A DNA stretch of 64,000 nt from assembly GCA_016703965.1 (NCBI GenBank), contig JADJBB010000021.1, positions 558,001 through 622,000 of the forward strand. The letters are read 5' to 3'. Both the position numbers and the translations under genes were made by a program. This document shows, piece by piece, positions 34,235 to 42,999 of the stretch. Source of the DNA: Acidobacteriota bacterium (GTDB taxonomy: Bacteria; Acidobacteriota; Blastocatellia; Pyrinomonadales; Pyrinomonadaceae). How positions within the stretch are numbered: position 1 is the first letter of the stretch; each line of letters opens with the position of its first letter. The notes under the pieces are model-generated. The model was not told where the DNA came from, did no database searches, and saw only the letters and a program-made list of their open reading frames with translations.

Positions 34235-35359
34235 TTATCGCTCCCGGTTCTGACCGGTCTCGGTAAAATCGATCATTCGCTTCAACGCCACATTTGCAAA
34301 ATGCTTGGTTTTGTCATCGACGACGATCTCATTGACGACATTGCCGTCGACCAGATTTTCCATTGCCCAGGCGAGGTTTTGCGGGGCGATGCGGTACATG
34401 GTCGCGCACATGCAGAGGTCGTGGGCGAGCAGGCGGATCTCCTTGTCGGGGAAGCGTGCCTGCAGGCGGTTGACGAGATTTACCTCAGTGCCGATCGCCC
34501 ATTTTGAACCGACGGGCGAGTTTTCGACCGTTTTGATGATGAATGAGGTCGAGCCATCAAGATCGGCGAGATCGACCACCTCTTTAGGGCATTCGGGATG
34601 AACGATGACCTGCATTCCGGGATGGTCTTCGCGGATCTTGTCGACGTGCCAGGCTTTGAATCGGCCGTGGACTGAGCAATGGCCACGCCAGAGGATGAGT
34701 TTCGCCTCGTGAAGTTGCTCTTCGGTATTGCCGCCGAGTTCCTCGTGCGGATTCCACAGCACCATTTTGTCGAGCAGAATGCCGAATTTCGAACCGGTGT
34801 TCCTACCCAGATGCTGATCGGGAAAGAAGAACATTTTGTCGAATTCCTTCAGATAGATATCGAAGAGCGGTATCGCATTCGACGATGTGCAAACGACGCC
34901 TTCGTTGCGGCCGCAGAAGGCCTTGATCTGTGCGGTCGAATTCATGTAGGTGATCGGCGCGACCTTGTTTTTAAGCACGCCGATCTCGCGAAGCTGTTCC
35001 CACGCATCCTCGACCTGATCGATCGAGGCCATATCTGCCATCGAGCATCCGGCTCCGAGGTCGGGCAGGATGACACGCTGGTGGTCTTTGCCGAGAATAT
35101 CGGCAGACTCCGCCATGAAATGGACGCCGCAAAAGACGATATATTCCGCCTCGGTCTGCGAAGCCATCACTGACAGCTGGTACGAATCACCCGTCAGATC
35201 AGCGTGTTTTATCACATCGTCGCGCTGATAATGGTGGCCGAGAATGACGACACGCGGCCCGAGTTCGCGGCGTGCTTCTTCGATCCGCTCAGCGACCTCA
35301 GCGTCGGGCATGACCAGGTAATCTTCGATGACACGGGTTTGTTCGAGAACGGCTGACAT
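34235..35359 (-). CDS. nadA: Quinolinate synthase A
   Basis: Condenses iminoaspartate with dihydroxyacetone phosphate to quinolinate, a step of NAD synthesis, using a [4Fe-4S] cluster. Of 374 residues, three cysteines of the family ligand set are in EGVVCTSSNAIPL, VIVHPECPKEVV and HDLCMCATMYRI. The opening LGHHYQRDDVIKHADLTGDS and the FCGVHFMAESADIL motif are typical. The other de novo NAD genes nadB and nadC are not in the window. A palindromic repeat separates its start from the end of pit. Confidence 0.95.
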   Translation of the reverse strand: MSAVLEQTRVIEDYLVMPDAEVAERIEEARRELGPRVVILGHHYQRDDVIKHADLTGDSYQLSVMASQTEAEYIVFCGVHFMAESADILGKDHQRVILPDLGAGCSMADMASIDQVEDAWEQLREIGVLKNKVAPITYMNSTAQIKAFCGRNEGVVCTSSNAIPLFDIYLKEFDKMFFFPDQHLGRNTGSKFGILLDKMVLWNPHEELGGNTEEQLHEAKLILWRGHCSVHGRFKAWHVDKIREDHPGMQVIVHPECPKEVVDLADLDGSTSFIIKTVENSPVGSKWAIGTEVNLVNRLQARFPDKEIRLLAHDLCMCATMYRIAPQNLAWAMENLVDGNVVNEIVVDDKTKHFANVALKRMIDFTETGQNRER

Positions 35360-35409
35360 ACTCGAATGATTGCGCTTTTAACAGAGGTTGTGCAAGCGGC
35401 GGTGGTCGG

Positions 35410-35525
35410 GTCAGAACCCTCTGCGCAAGCGGATGGAACGAACCCAGAGTCGAAAAGCGCTATTGGTAAACAAATGTTGGATGAAGCCAGACAGCCTGCC
35501 GCCCGCTCACGCAGGCGGTTCTGAC
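35410..35525. repeat. Palindromic intergenic element, family C
   Basis: Two 23-nt arms (35410-35432 and 35503-35525) beginning GTCAGAACC are complementary at 19 of 23 positions. A shorter competing hairpin GCCTGC/GCAGGC lies inside the right arm (35494-35499 with 35511-35516). It fills the gap between pit and nadA. GTCAGAACCGCCTGCG-type palindromes are, as I recall, common in related genomes. A possible half copy with GGTTCTGAC lies near 40217-40228. Confidence 0.65.
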
Positions 35526-35527
35526 AG

Positions 35528-36607
35528 TTAGCGGCCCGTTACAGCTTTATCGATCAAATGAATTATCCCATAAGATATCGCTGCGATGATACCCGCCATC
35601 GGAATGGTGAGAACCCAGGCCCAAACGATGCGGCCCGCGACGCCCCATTTTACGGCGGAGAAGCGTTTGGCTGAGCCGACGCCGACGATGGCTCCGGTGA
35701 TCGTGTGCGTGGTCGAGACAGGAATACCGAAATGGGTTGCAAAGGCGAGTGTGACCGCGCCTGCCGTCTCAGCGCAGAATCCGCCGACGGGTTGGAGCTT
35801 TGCGATCTTCGATCCCATGGTCTTGACGATACGCCAGCCGCCGGTCAGTGTGCCGAGGCCGATCGCTCCGTGTGCTGCGAGCACGACCCAAAGCGGGATA
35901 TCAGGAAGCCCGGTACAAGGTGCGGTAGCCGCGAGATCTTTACAAGGAATGATGGCCGGCTGAAGAATGTTACCTGCTACGAGCACCGCTGTGATGATGC
36001 CCATTGTCTTCTGAGCATCGTTACCGCCGTGGCCGAGCGAATACGCGGCTGCGGAAAGTAGCTGGCCGACGCGAAAGCCTTTATCGACCCTCGAAACCGG
36101 CATTTTACGGAACAGCCAGTAAACCGACGTCATCAGCACGAAGCCGAGCGTCATACCGATCAGCGGTGCCCCGATGATGAAGCTGAGAGTGAGATACCAA
36201 CCTGCCGGAATGATAACGCCAAATCCCCATGCTGCGGCAACTGCGGCACCTGCATAACCGCCGATCAACGCGTGCGAACTCGATGTCGGCAGGCCGAGAT
36301 ACCAGGTGATAAGGTTCCAGGCAATAACACCGACCAACCCGGCGAGCAGCACAAGCAAATGCTGGTCTGACGCGATGGGTTTGAGGTCGACGAGGCCGCC
36401 GCCGATCATTTTTGCAACGCCGGTGCCAAAAACAGCAAAGGCGATGAAATTGAAGAACGCCGCCCACATCACAGCAACGCCGGGCGAAAGGACGCGCGTA
36501 GAAACGACGGTAGCTATAGAGTTCGCCGCATCGTGCATGCCATTCGTGTAATCGAATATCAATGCGACGGCGATAATGAATATGACCAGAGCTGTAACGG
36601 GTTCCAT
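35528..36607 (-). CDS. pit: Inorganic phosphate transporter, PiT family
   Basis: A 359-residue polytopic membrane protein for H+ (or Na+)-coupled uptake of phosphate, probably as a metal-phosphate complex. Both internally repeated PHO4 signatures are visible: FDYTNGMHDAANSIATVVSTR near the N-terminus and SLGHGGNDAQKTMGIITA in the middle, with a third match in GIPVSTTHTITGAIVG. It is shorter than E. coli PitA (499), like the compact bacterial and archaeal group. It is preceded by a DUF47 accessory gene 28 bases upstream, the standard pairing. Confidence 0.94.
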   Translation of the reverse strand: MEPVTALVIFIIAVALIFDYTNGMHDAANSIATVVSTRVLSPGVAVMWAAFFNFIAFAVFGTGVAKMIGGGLVDLKPIASDQHLLVLLAGLVGVIAWNLITWYLGLPTSSSHALIGGYAGAAVAAAWGFGVIIPAGWYLTLSFIIGAPLIGMTLGFVLMTSVYWLFRKMPVSRVDKGFRVGQLLSAAAYSLGHGGNDAQKTMGIITAVLVAGNILQPAIIPCKDLAATAPCTGLPDIPLWVVLAAHGAIGLGTLTGGWRIVKTMGSKIAKLQPVGGFCAETAGAVTLAFATHFGIPVSTTHTITGAIVGVGSAKRFSAVKWGVAGRIVWAWVLTIPMAGIIAAISYGIIHLIDKAVTGR

Positions 36608-36635
36608 AGTCTTGGTGTCTTAGATCACGAACAGC

Positions 36636-37256
36636 CTAGTTGTGCTTGAGAATAATGCTCTCGATGATGTTGCCGACACTCTCGCAGCGGTCGGTGCCGT
36701 TTTCGAGAATTTCGTAGATCTCCTTCCATTTGATCACCCGGATCGCGTCGGTTGAATTCTTAAAGAGATTCGCCATTGCCCGGAAATAGACATCGTCCGC
36801 ATCGTTTTCGAGACGCTGGATGTCAAGCAAATGCTGCTCCATGCCTTTTGCGACTTTGAGGTAGGAGACAGCTCCATGGATCTCATGGGCCTGTTTCTGC
36901 AGTACGACCGCGAGTTCAACGGCGAAAGGATCTGACTCGCGAATGTCATACATCACAACCGCCCGAGCCGCCGCGTCAATGTAATCACAGACGTCATCGA
37001 GCGCAACCGAAAGCGTATAGATATCTTCGCGATCGAATGGCGTAATGAACGATTTGTTCAGCTTTGTCGTGATGCTGTGATTGAGTTCATCACATTCGTG
37101 CTCAATATTCTTGATCTTTTTCGACAGGACATCGAAATTCTCATATTGTCCGCTCATGAGTTCGACCAGGACAGCCGCAGCTTCCTGTATCTTTTCTGTC
37201 ATTTGCGAAAATAGCGCAAAATATTTGTCTTCCTTCGGTAAAAAGCTAAAAGCCAT
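36636..37256 (-). CDS. DUF47 PhoU-like Pit accessory protein
   Basis: A 206-residue all-helical cytoplasmic protein of the DUF47/TIGR00153 family, structurally like PhoU. The three-helix repeats include LFSQMTEKIQEAAAVLVELM, DREDIYTLSVALDDVCDYID and DADDVYFRAMANLF. Such proteins sit next to PiT transporters and are thought to control their activity with bound metal clusters (Asp/Glu-rich motifs, E..D patterns). It is between phoU and pit on the same strand. Confidence 0.92.
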   Translation of the reverse strand: MAFSFLPKEDKYFALFSQMTEKIQEAAAVLVELMSGQYENFDVLSKKIKNIEHECDELNHSITTKLNKSFITPFDREDIYTLSVALDDVCDYIDAAARAVVMYDIRESDPFAVELAVVLQKQAHEIHGAVSYLKVAKGMEQHLLDIQRLENDADDVYFRAMANLFKNSTDAIRVIKWKEIYEILENGTDRCESVGNIIESIILKHN

Positions 37257-37335
37257 TATTCGATGTCTCCGATACTAAGTTTTGAAATGTGAAACTAATA
37301 TATTCCAACGCCAGACCCATGTCTATAGCGTTTGA

Positions 37336-38067
37336 CTAGCGCGAACTGTGTTTTATAAATACCGCCTCGGTCAGGTATACATTCAGTTCGCAAATATCTT
37401 TTACATAATCGCCGATACGCTCAATGTGTTTCGCAACGAAGAGCAGACGCGCGGCACCATTTGCGGCAGCAGAATTTCTTGCCATCGTCTGGATCAGACC
37501 ATCAAAAACGCGGCCGTAGCATTTATCGAGCGTCAGGTCTCGAGCAATGATCTCACGCGATGCGGCCGAATCTTCTGACGTGAACGCATTGAGGGCCTCG
37601 CTTAGCATTCTTGCAGCGATCTCGGCCATCATCGAAAAATCGACGTAACTGTCGATCTGCGGTTCGTTATTAAGGATTATTGCGGCTTCGGCGATGCTTG
37701 AGGCATGATCGGCGATACGCTCGAGGATCGGCGTGATCTTCGCGACCGAAACTACAAGCCGCAGGTCATGCTCGGTCGGACGCTGGGAAGCCAGAATATC
37801 AACGCACAATCGGTCGATCTCGAGCTCCATCTGATCGATCAGCTCGTCATTTGCACAAACGCTGCGTGCGAGATCCGTATCGCGCTCGGTCAGCGAGCGT
37901 ACGGCCCGATCAACCGCTTCCTCGGTCTTGCCGCCAAGCAGCAGGATCTTATCGCGAAGCAGGTCGAGCTGGGCTATTTTTTCGCTGGTGTTCATCGTAT
38001 CAACGGCGAAGGCGCCGAAAGATTCCGGGTATGGCTCAAACGATGACGCATGCGTATGTTCGCTCAT
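37336..38067 (-). CDS. phoU: Phosphate-signalling protein PhoU
   Basis: A 243-residue protein with the two PhoU three-helix bundles and metal-binding motifs: ELEIDRLCVDILASQRPTEHDLRLVVS in the first half and HIERIGDYVKDICE at the end. The N-terminus has a 25-residue lead before the family start (LDLLRDKILLLGGKTEEAV). PhoU normally links Pst uptake to PhoR-PhoB signalling. Here it heads a set with DUF47 and pit, without pst genes, so it may respond to Pit rather than Pst. Pho-box-like sites could not be assigned upstream. Confidence 0.93.
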   Translation of the reverse strand: MSEHTHASSFEPYPESFGAFAVDTMNTSEKIAQLDLLRDKILLLGGKTEEAVDRAVRSLTERDTDLARSVCANDELIDQMELEIDRLCVDILASQRPTEHDLRLVVSVAKITPILERIADHASSIAEAAIILNNEPQIDSYVDFSMMAEIAARMLSEALNAFTSEDSAASREIIARDLTLDKCYGRVFDGLIQTMARNSAAANGAARLLFVAKHIERIGDYVKDICELNVYLTEAVFIKHSSR

Positions 38068-38311
38068 AAAGTGCTCAGACGATTATAGTTCAGAGCCGCT
38101 GCCGGAAAGGTTACATTATACTTAACTTTTAAAAGCGGATGGGAGATTGGAGCGTATTTGTAACATCTTATTAACATTTTGATAATATCGCCCGCATCCT
38201 TTGCGGCGAACTGTCGTTACCAGTATCTCATCTTACCTGCGCCTCGTACCGCGTCATTGTGTTGAAAGCAGACGCGCATTAGAATCGTGGAAACAAGATC
38301 TCGGAGGGTTT

Positions 38312-39715
38312 ATGAATAGACAAAATTTTGTCAAGAGAATTACCGTCGCGGCAATGGTCGCGACAATGTGGATCGTGCCTGTTGCGGCTATTGCCCAGCA
38401 GACGCAGATCGTTGCGCCGAAGAATAAATACAAGGTTTCGGAGGATGTAAAGCTCGGCAGCGAGGCCTCGCGTGAGGTCGAGAAGCAGTTTCCGCTGATC
38501 AACGATTCCGATGCCCAGGCGTATATCGAACGCGTTGGGAGCCGCCTGGTTGCCTCGATCCCGCGCCAGTTCAATGAGCCGGCATTCAATTATCGATTCA
38601 AATGGGTCAATGCGAGCGATATCAACGCATTTGCCCTGCCCGGCGGCCCAATGTACATCAACCGCGGAATGATCGAGGCAGCCAAAAATGAGGGCGAAAT
38701 GGCCGGCGTCATGGCCCATGAGATCAGTCACGTAGCCCTTCGGCACGCGACCGCTCAGGCAACGAAACAGTCCAGCGCAAAGAATACATTAGGTACGATC
38801 GGCCTCATTCTGGGCGGAGCTATTCTCGGTGGCCAAGCCGGAGCGCAGGCCGGTGCAATGGCTGCTGCCGTTTGGCAAGCCAAATACAGCCGTGAATACG
38901 AATCTCAAGCCGACATGCTCGGTGCAAAGATCATGGCGGATGCCGGTTATGATCCGCGGGATCTGGCAAACATGTTTCGCACGATCGAGCAGCAAGGCGG
39001 TGGCGGCGGGCCGGAATGGATGAGCAGCCATCCGAATCCGGGCAACCGTTTTGAGGCGATCAACCGCGAAGCCCAGTATTTGCGTGTATCGGGAAATCCG
39101 ATCAAGATCACCCGCGATTTCGAGCGGACACAGGCGAAATTCCGTGCTATGCCGCCCGCGAGAACAATGGCCGAGATAACCAAGAGCGGCTCTGGACAAC
39201 CTACTGAAAATCCAACCGCATCCGGCAAATATTCTAATAATGTGCCGAATCCTTCGACCCGTCTTCGTGCATATTCGGGCGTAGAATGGCTGCGGATCAG
39301 TGTCCCGAGCAATTGGCAGGATTTCAGCGGCCAAGATGGATCTCAGTTTGCGCCGCAAGGTGCGTTCGGCGATCAGGGAATAACTCACGGCGTAATGGTC
39401 GGCGTCTATCAGGGCCAGGGCTCGAGCCTTCGCAGCAAGTCGCAGGCGTACGTTGACGAGACGCTGCAGGGCAATTCTTACCTGCGGCAGAATGGCAGCC
39501 TCGTTAGCCGCAATCTTGGCGGGCGAAATGGTTACACTACGCAGATGTCGGGACGTTCGCCTGTGACGGGACGAACTGAGGTCGTTACGGTTTACACTAC
39601 ACAGCTCAGAAACGGCCAGTTGTTCTACCTCGTGACCGTTGTTCCGAGCGATGAGTCATACAACTACAACAACGCGTTCAGAAATATCCTCAATTCTGTT
39701 CAACTTAGCGATTAA
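38312..39715 (+). CDS. Periplasmic M48-family zinc metalloprotease
   Basis: A 467-residue exported protease. From the ATG at 38312 (after a GGAGGGTT Shine-Dalgarno) a signal peptide (VAAMVATMWIVPVAAIAQ) leads to a BepA/YfgC-like M48 domain. The zinc site is HEISH in VMAHEISHVALRHAT with the third ligand Glu in SREYESQADMLGAK. A C-terminal domain of about 160 residues (from about residue 310) includes beta-strand and Ser/Gly/Gln-rich segments but no TPRs. A role in outer-membrane protein quality control is likely. A longer frame from 38201 adds an unlikely cytoplasmic extension. Confidence 0.9.
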   Translation: MNRQNFVKRITVAAMVATMWIVPVAAIAQQTQIVAPKNKYKVSEDVKLGSEASREVEKQFPLINDSDAQAYIERVGSRLVASIPRQFNEPAFNYRFKWVNASDINAFALPGGPMYINRGMIEAAKNEGEMAGVMAHEISHVALRHATAQATKQSSAKNTLGTIGLILGGAILGGQAGAQAGAMAAAVWQAKYSREYESQADMLGAKIMADAGYDPRDLANMFRTIEQQGGGGGPEWMSSHPNPGNRFEAINREAQYLRVSGNPIKITRDFERTQAKFRAMPPARTMAEITKSGSGQPTENPTASGKYSNNVPNPSTRLRAYSGVEWLRISVPSNWQDFSGQDGSQFAPQGAFGDQGITHGVMVGVYQGQGSSLRSKSQAYVDETLQGNSYLRQNGSLVSRNLGGRNGYTTQMSGRSPVTGRTEVVTVYTTQLRNGQLFYLVTVVPSDESYNYNNAFRNILNSVQLSD

Positions 39716-39730
39716 GCGAGTTAAAAAGGG

Positions 39731-39763
39731 AAACGCCGCCGATGGTAATCCTCGGCGGCGTTT
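39731..39763. terminator. Bidirectional terminator between convergent genes
   Basis: A perfect 12-bp stem (39731-39742 with 39752-39763) with a 9-nt loop has TTTTG after the right arm. On the minus strand the left arm is followed by TTTCCCTTTTT. It lies between the M48 protease gene and the cytochrome c gene. Confidence 0.9.
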
Positions 39764-39765
39764 TG

Positions 39766-40113
39766 TTAAAGGGTTTTAACGTAATTCGCGATCGATTTTA
39801 TCTGGGCGGCGGTCAGCTTCTTCTTGAAGCCGGGCATGTCGCCCTTTCCGTTGGCGATCATCCGCGATATCTTTTCGATGCTGTCGGTGGTGCCGCTAAT
39901 GTCGTCTGCCTCGAGCTTGCGGCCCTTTTCGGTATTTGAACGCCCGTCATTGCCGTGGCAGCTCGCGCAGTGCGTACGATAAAGCGAACGGGACGATTCC
40001 AGCGATTCCGCCGGCGAAGCGGCCGCGATAGCCCGTGCATTACTCGTGGAAAAAACAAAAACACCGGCGGCGGCAAAGCCCAAAACCGCTGTAACTTTCA
40101 ACATCTTCTGCAT
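39766..40113 (-). CDS. Small c-type cytochrome
   Basis: A 115-residue exported monohaem cytochrome c. After a signal peptide (VTAVLGFAAAGVFVFSTSNARA) the haem-attachment motif is CASCH in YRTHCASCHGNDGRSN, and the axial methionine is in NGKGDMPGFKKKLTAAQ. The C-terminal helix IKSIANYVKTL closes the class I fold. A strong Shine-Dalgarno (AGGAGAAG) precedes the ATG. No oxidase or dehydrogenase gene is adjacent, so its electron partner is unknown. Confidence 0.92.
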   Translation of the reverse strand: MQKMLKVTAVLGFAAAGVFVFSTSNARAIAAASPAESLESSRSLYRTHCASCHGNDGRSNTEKGRKLEADDISGTTDSIEKISRMIANGKGDMPGFKKKLTAAQIKSIANYVKTL

Positions 40114-40261
40114 TCTTTACTTCTCCTAAAAATAAGCTGAGTGCGAGTTTAAACGCAGAGTTTTTGATTGTAAAGCTTTTTTGCCGAGAAAGCCCGAGAG
40201 CGAGCACTCTCGCGGGGTGGTTCTGACTTTTTGTCATCCGTGATAATATTACGTTGCACAG

Positions 40262-42403
40262 ATGAAAAAATACGTCGTAAAACGCGATAAGAATTCGCTG
40301 CCCGAAAAGCTCACGCGCTACCGCGCTGAACTGAATGACGAGCAGTTTGCGGTCGTAACGGCGCAGCCTAAGGCAGCCTTGGTGGTCGCGGGTGCGGGCA
40401 CGGGCAAGACGCGGGCGATCACCTATCGGGTGGCGTATCTGATCGAGCACGGCGTTTCGCCGCAGCGGATTCTGCTCGCGACGTTTACTAATCGTGCCTC
40501 GAAAGAGATGCTGCGGCGGGTTGAATCGCTCACGGGTTCGCAGAACGTTCATCGCGTCTGGGGTGGGACGTTTCACCGGATCGCGAATCAGATCCTGCGG
40601 CGGCACGCGGTCAGCATCGGGTTTGATTCTAATTATTCGATCCTCGACAGCGAAGACGCGAACGATTTTATCAGCGTTTGTATCGACGAAGCCTCGATCG
40701 ATACCAAAGCAAAACGCTTCCCAAAACCCGACGTCATCCAGGGCATCATCTCGTACGCAAACAACACCGACCTGCCGATCGAAAATGTCATCGTCGGAAA
40801 ATACCCGTATTTCGAACCGCTTACGGATGAGATCAAACGCATCGATCTGATCTATCAAGCCCGTAAACAAGAGCGGAATGTGATGGATTACGATGATCTG
40901 CTGATCAACGTAAAACGCCTGTTGATCGAAAAAGAGGAGATCCACGCCCTTTACGCAGATCAATTCCAACACATTCTGGTCGACGAATATCAGGACACCA
41001 ACCGCCTCCAAGCCGAGATCATCGACCTGCTCGCCGTCAAACACCGCAACGTCATGGTCGTCGGCGACGATGCCCAATCGATCTTCGCGTGGCGTGGTGC
41101 GGAATTTACGAATATCTACGAATTTCCCAAACGCTATCCCGAGGCCGCTCTTTACAAGCTGGAAACAAACTACCGCTCGACACCCGAGATCCTCGGCCTC
41201 GCAAACACCTCGATCTCGCACAACCGCAAGCAATTCCCAAAGATGCTGACGGCGGTCAAGCGTTCGCGTGATCTCAAACCGGCGATGGTGCCGTGCAGCG
41301 ATGTCGAGCAGCAATCGGCGTTCGTAGCCTCGCGAATTTTGGAGCTTCGCGAAGAAGGAATCAATCTCGAAGACATCGCCGTCATGTACCGCTCGCATTA
41401 CCATTCGATCGAGCTGCAATTGGAGCTGACGAGACGAAACATCCCATACCGCATCCAATCAGGCGTGCGGTTTTTCGAGCAGGCACATATAAAGGACGTC
41501 ATCTCGTACCTGCGCGTGATCGTTAACCCGCGAGACGAACTGGCGTGGAAGCGAATATTAAAGATGGTTCCCGGCGTCGGGAATGCGACGGCCAATCGTG
41601 TGTTCGAGGCGATCGTAACGACTGGGCCACGACCGAACGAGCTTGCCATTAATCCAGCGGCCGGAAACGCTGACGCCGAAGCAGCGTCGCTGCGGGCGGG
41701 AACGCTTGCTCTCGAATCGATCCGAGCTGTTGGAGGCCGTTTTGCGGCGAGCCAGCCGTGGAAATCCTTCGTCGTCCTGCTCGAACTACTTTCAAGCCAG
41801 GAAAATCGTGACAACCCTTCGAAACAGATCGAGCTGATCCTGACCCACGGTTACGAGCAGTATTTACAGGAAAACTACGAAAACGCCGAGGCACGCATTG
41901 AGGATCTAAAAGGCCTCGGGGCGTATGCAACACGCTACAAAACGACCGACGAATTCCTCTCCGAACTCGCCCTGCTATCGACCGAGCGATTCAAAGAGCC
42001 GCAGCCGCTCGTCGGCGAAGAGATCGTCTCAGGCGGCGACGAAGACGAACTGCTCACGCTCACCAGCGTCCATCAGGCAAAGGGCCTCGAGTGGAAAGCC
42101 GTCTTCCTCATCTGGGCCGCCGAAGGCAAATTCCCTTCGCCTCGCTCGCTTCGCGAGATCGACAGCGAAGAAGAAGAACGCCGCCTCTGGTACGTCGCTA
42201 TCACGCGTGCCAAGGACGAGCTTTACCTCACATATCCGCTGCTCATGACCGACTACAACCGGCAAACGGTTCTCCAAAAACCGTCCCGCTTCATCACAGA
42301 ATGCCCTGCGGTTTTGTACGAGATCTGGAATCTGGAAGAGGAAGCTTCGGTATTTGATGCTCCGGTGGAGATAGGCGAGAAGAGGCATGAGTATCTGAAT
42401 TAA
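40262..42403 (+). CDS. UvrD/PcrA-type superfamily I DNA helicase
   Basis: A 713-residue 3'-5' helicase. Motif I is GAGTGKT, Ia LATFTNRASKEML, motif II VDEYQDTN, III VGDDAQSIFAWRGA, IV YKLETNYRSTPEI, V TSVHQAKGLEWKAVFL and VI WYVAITRAKDELYLTY. The order, spacing and size match UvrD/PcrA. The 1B and 2B insertion domains are intact and the C-terminus is short. It may function in repair, replication restart or plasmid replication. I withhold a symbol because UvrD, Rep and PcrA cannot be told apart here. A HigBA-type toxin-antitoxin pair starts 40 bases after its stop. Confidence 0.92.
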   Translation: MKKYVVKRDKNSLPEKLTRYRAELNDEQFAVVTAQPKAALVVAGAGTGKTRAITYRVAYLIEHGVSPQRILLATFTNRASKEMLRRVESLTGSQNVHRVWGGTFHRIANQILRRHAVSIGFDSNYSILDSEDANDFISVCIDEASIDTKAKRFPKPDVIQGIISYANNTDLPIENVIVGKYPYFEPLTDEIKRIDLIYQARKQERNVMDYDDLLINVKRLLIEKEEIHALYADQFQHILVDEYQDTNRLQAEIIDLLAVKHRNVMVVGDDAQSIFAWRGAEFTNIYEFPKRYPEAALYKLETNYRSTPEILGLANTSISHNRKQFPKMLTAVKRSRDLKPAMVPCSDVEQQSAFVASRILELREEGINLEDIAVMYRSHYHSIELQLELTRRNIPYRIQSGVRFFEQAHIKDVISYLRVIVNPRDELAWKRILKMVPGVGNATANRVFEAIVTTGPRPNELAINPAAGNADAEAASLRAGTLALESIRAVGGRFAASQPWKSFVVLLELLSSQENRDNPSKQIELILTHGYEQYLQENYENAEARIEDLKGLGAYATRYKTTDEFLSELALLSTERFKEPQPLVGEEIVSGGDEDELLTLTSVHQAKGLEWKAVFLIWAAEGKFPSPRSLREIDSEEEERRLWYVAITRAKDELYLTYPLLMTDYNRQTVLQKPSRFITECPAVLYEIWNLEEEASVFDAPVEIGEKRHEYLN

Positions 42404-42406
42404 CCA

Positions 42407-42435
42407 TTGACTTATTAAAAATGATAAGTTATTAA
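42407..42435 (+). promoter_or_regulatory. Promoter and operator of the toxin-antitoxin pair
   Basis: A -35 box TTGACT (42407-42412), a 17-nt spacer and a -10 box TATTAA (42430-42435) give a close match to a sigma-70 promoter. An inverted repeat ACTTAT-N8-ATAAGT (42410-42429) overlaps the -35 and spacer. This is the usual place for an operator bound by the HTH antitoxin, so autoregulation is likely. Confidence 0.72.
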
Positions 42436-42443
42436 ATAAGAAG

Positions 42444-42716
42444 ATGTGGAAGATACTTGAGCATCGTGATATTCGAAAAGCCGCGAGGAAATTGCCTCCG
42501 CAGGTAGTTGAGAAATATGAAGTCTGGAAAGAACTTATATACCGTCATGGACCCGAGAAACTTCGTGAATTCCCGGGCTTTCACGATGAGAAACTCAAAG
42601 GCGAGCGGGAAGGTGAGCGGTCTTCACGACTTAGCCTCCAATACCGGGTCATATACTCAGTTGAGAATGACGTTGTAACCGTCTTCGTACTTGAGATCAC
42701 TCCGCACAAATATTAG
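42444..42716 (+). CDS. higB: RelE/HigB-like toxin
   Basis: A 90-residue RelE-fold protein that probably cleaves mRNA at the ribosome. It opens MWKILEHRDIRKAARKLPPQ and shows the RelE signature strands RSSRLSLQYRVIYSVENDVV and VTVFVLEITPHKY with a basic centre (GEREGERSSR). The toxin gene precedes the antitoxin, as in higBA pairs, with a 12-base gap. It starts just after a well-formed promoter. The name is by family and order; the target is untested. Confidence 0.86.
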   Translation: MWKILEHRDIRKAARKLPPQVVEKYEVWKELIYRHGPEKLREFPGFHDEKLKGEREGERSSRLSLQYRVIYSVENDVVTVFVLEITPHKY

Positions 42717-42728
42717 GAGAATTTAGTA

Positions 42729-42998
42729 ATGAAAAACAAGGATTTTATACCCGCCGAACCGCATATCTCTTTATCTACGGGCCGTGTTATTCAGATCCTT
42801 AGAGAAATGAAAGGGTGGACGCAGCAGGAGCTGTGTAACCGTTCGGGCATCAGCATTACTAATCTGAGCCTGCTCGAAAATAACAAGGTCTCGATCGGCA
42901 AACGTCGAGGTGAGCAACTAGCAAAAGCCTTTGACGTTCATCCTGCGATCATCGTGTTTCCGGAATACGAGGCGGAATGGATCCGCAGAGCTGCGTAA
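42729..42998 (+). CDS. higA: HTH (XRE-family) antitoxin, HigA-like
   Basis: An 89-residue protein with a lambda-repressor-like helix-turn-helix: LREMKGWTQQELCNRSGISITNLSLLENNKVSIG at about 22-56. This is the antitoxin and probable autorepressor of the upstream toxin, and would bind the operator at 42410-42429. The stop ends one base before the end of the convergent aguA. Confidence 0.88.
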   Translation: MKNKDFIPAEPHISLSTGRVIQILREMKGWTQQELCNRSGISITNLSLLENNKVSIGKRRGEQLAKAFDVHPAIIVFPEYEAEWIRRAA

Positions 42999-42999
42999 A

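Noticed and set aside
38100..38200. Pho-box or other operator in the phoU-M48 divergent region
   Set aside because: The A/T-rich TTATTAACATTTTGATAATATC stretch suggests a promoter, but no repeated 7-mer typical of a Pho box is clear.
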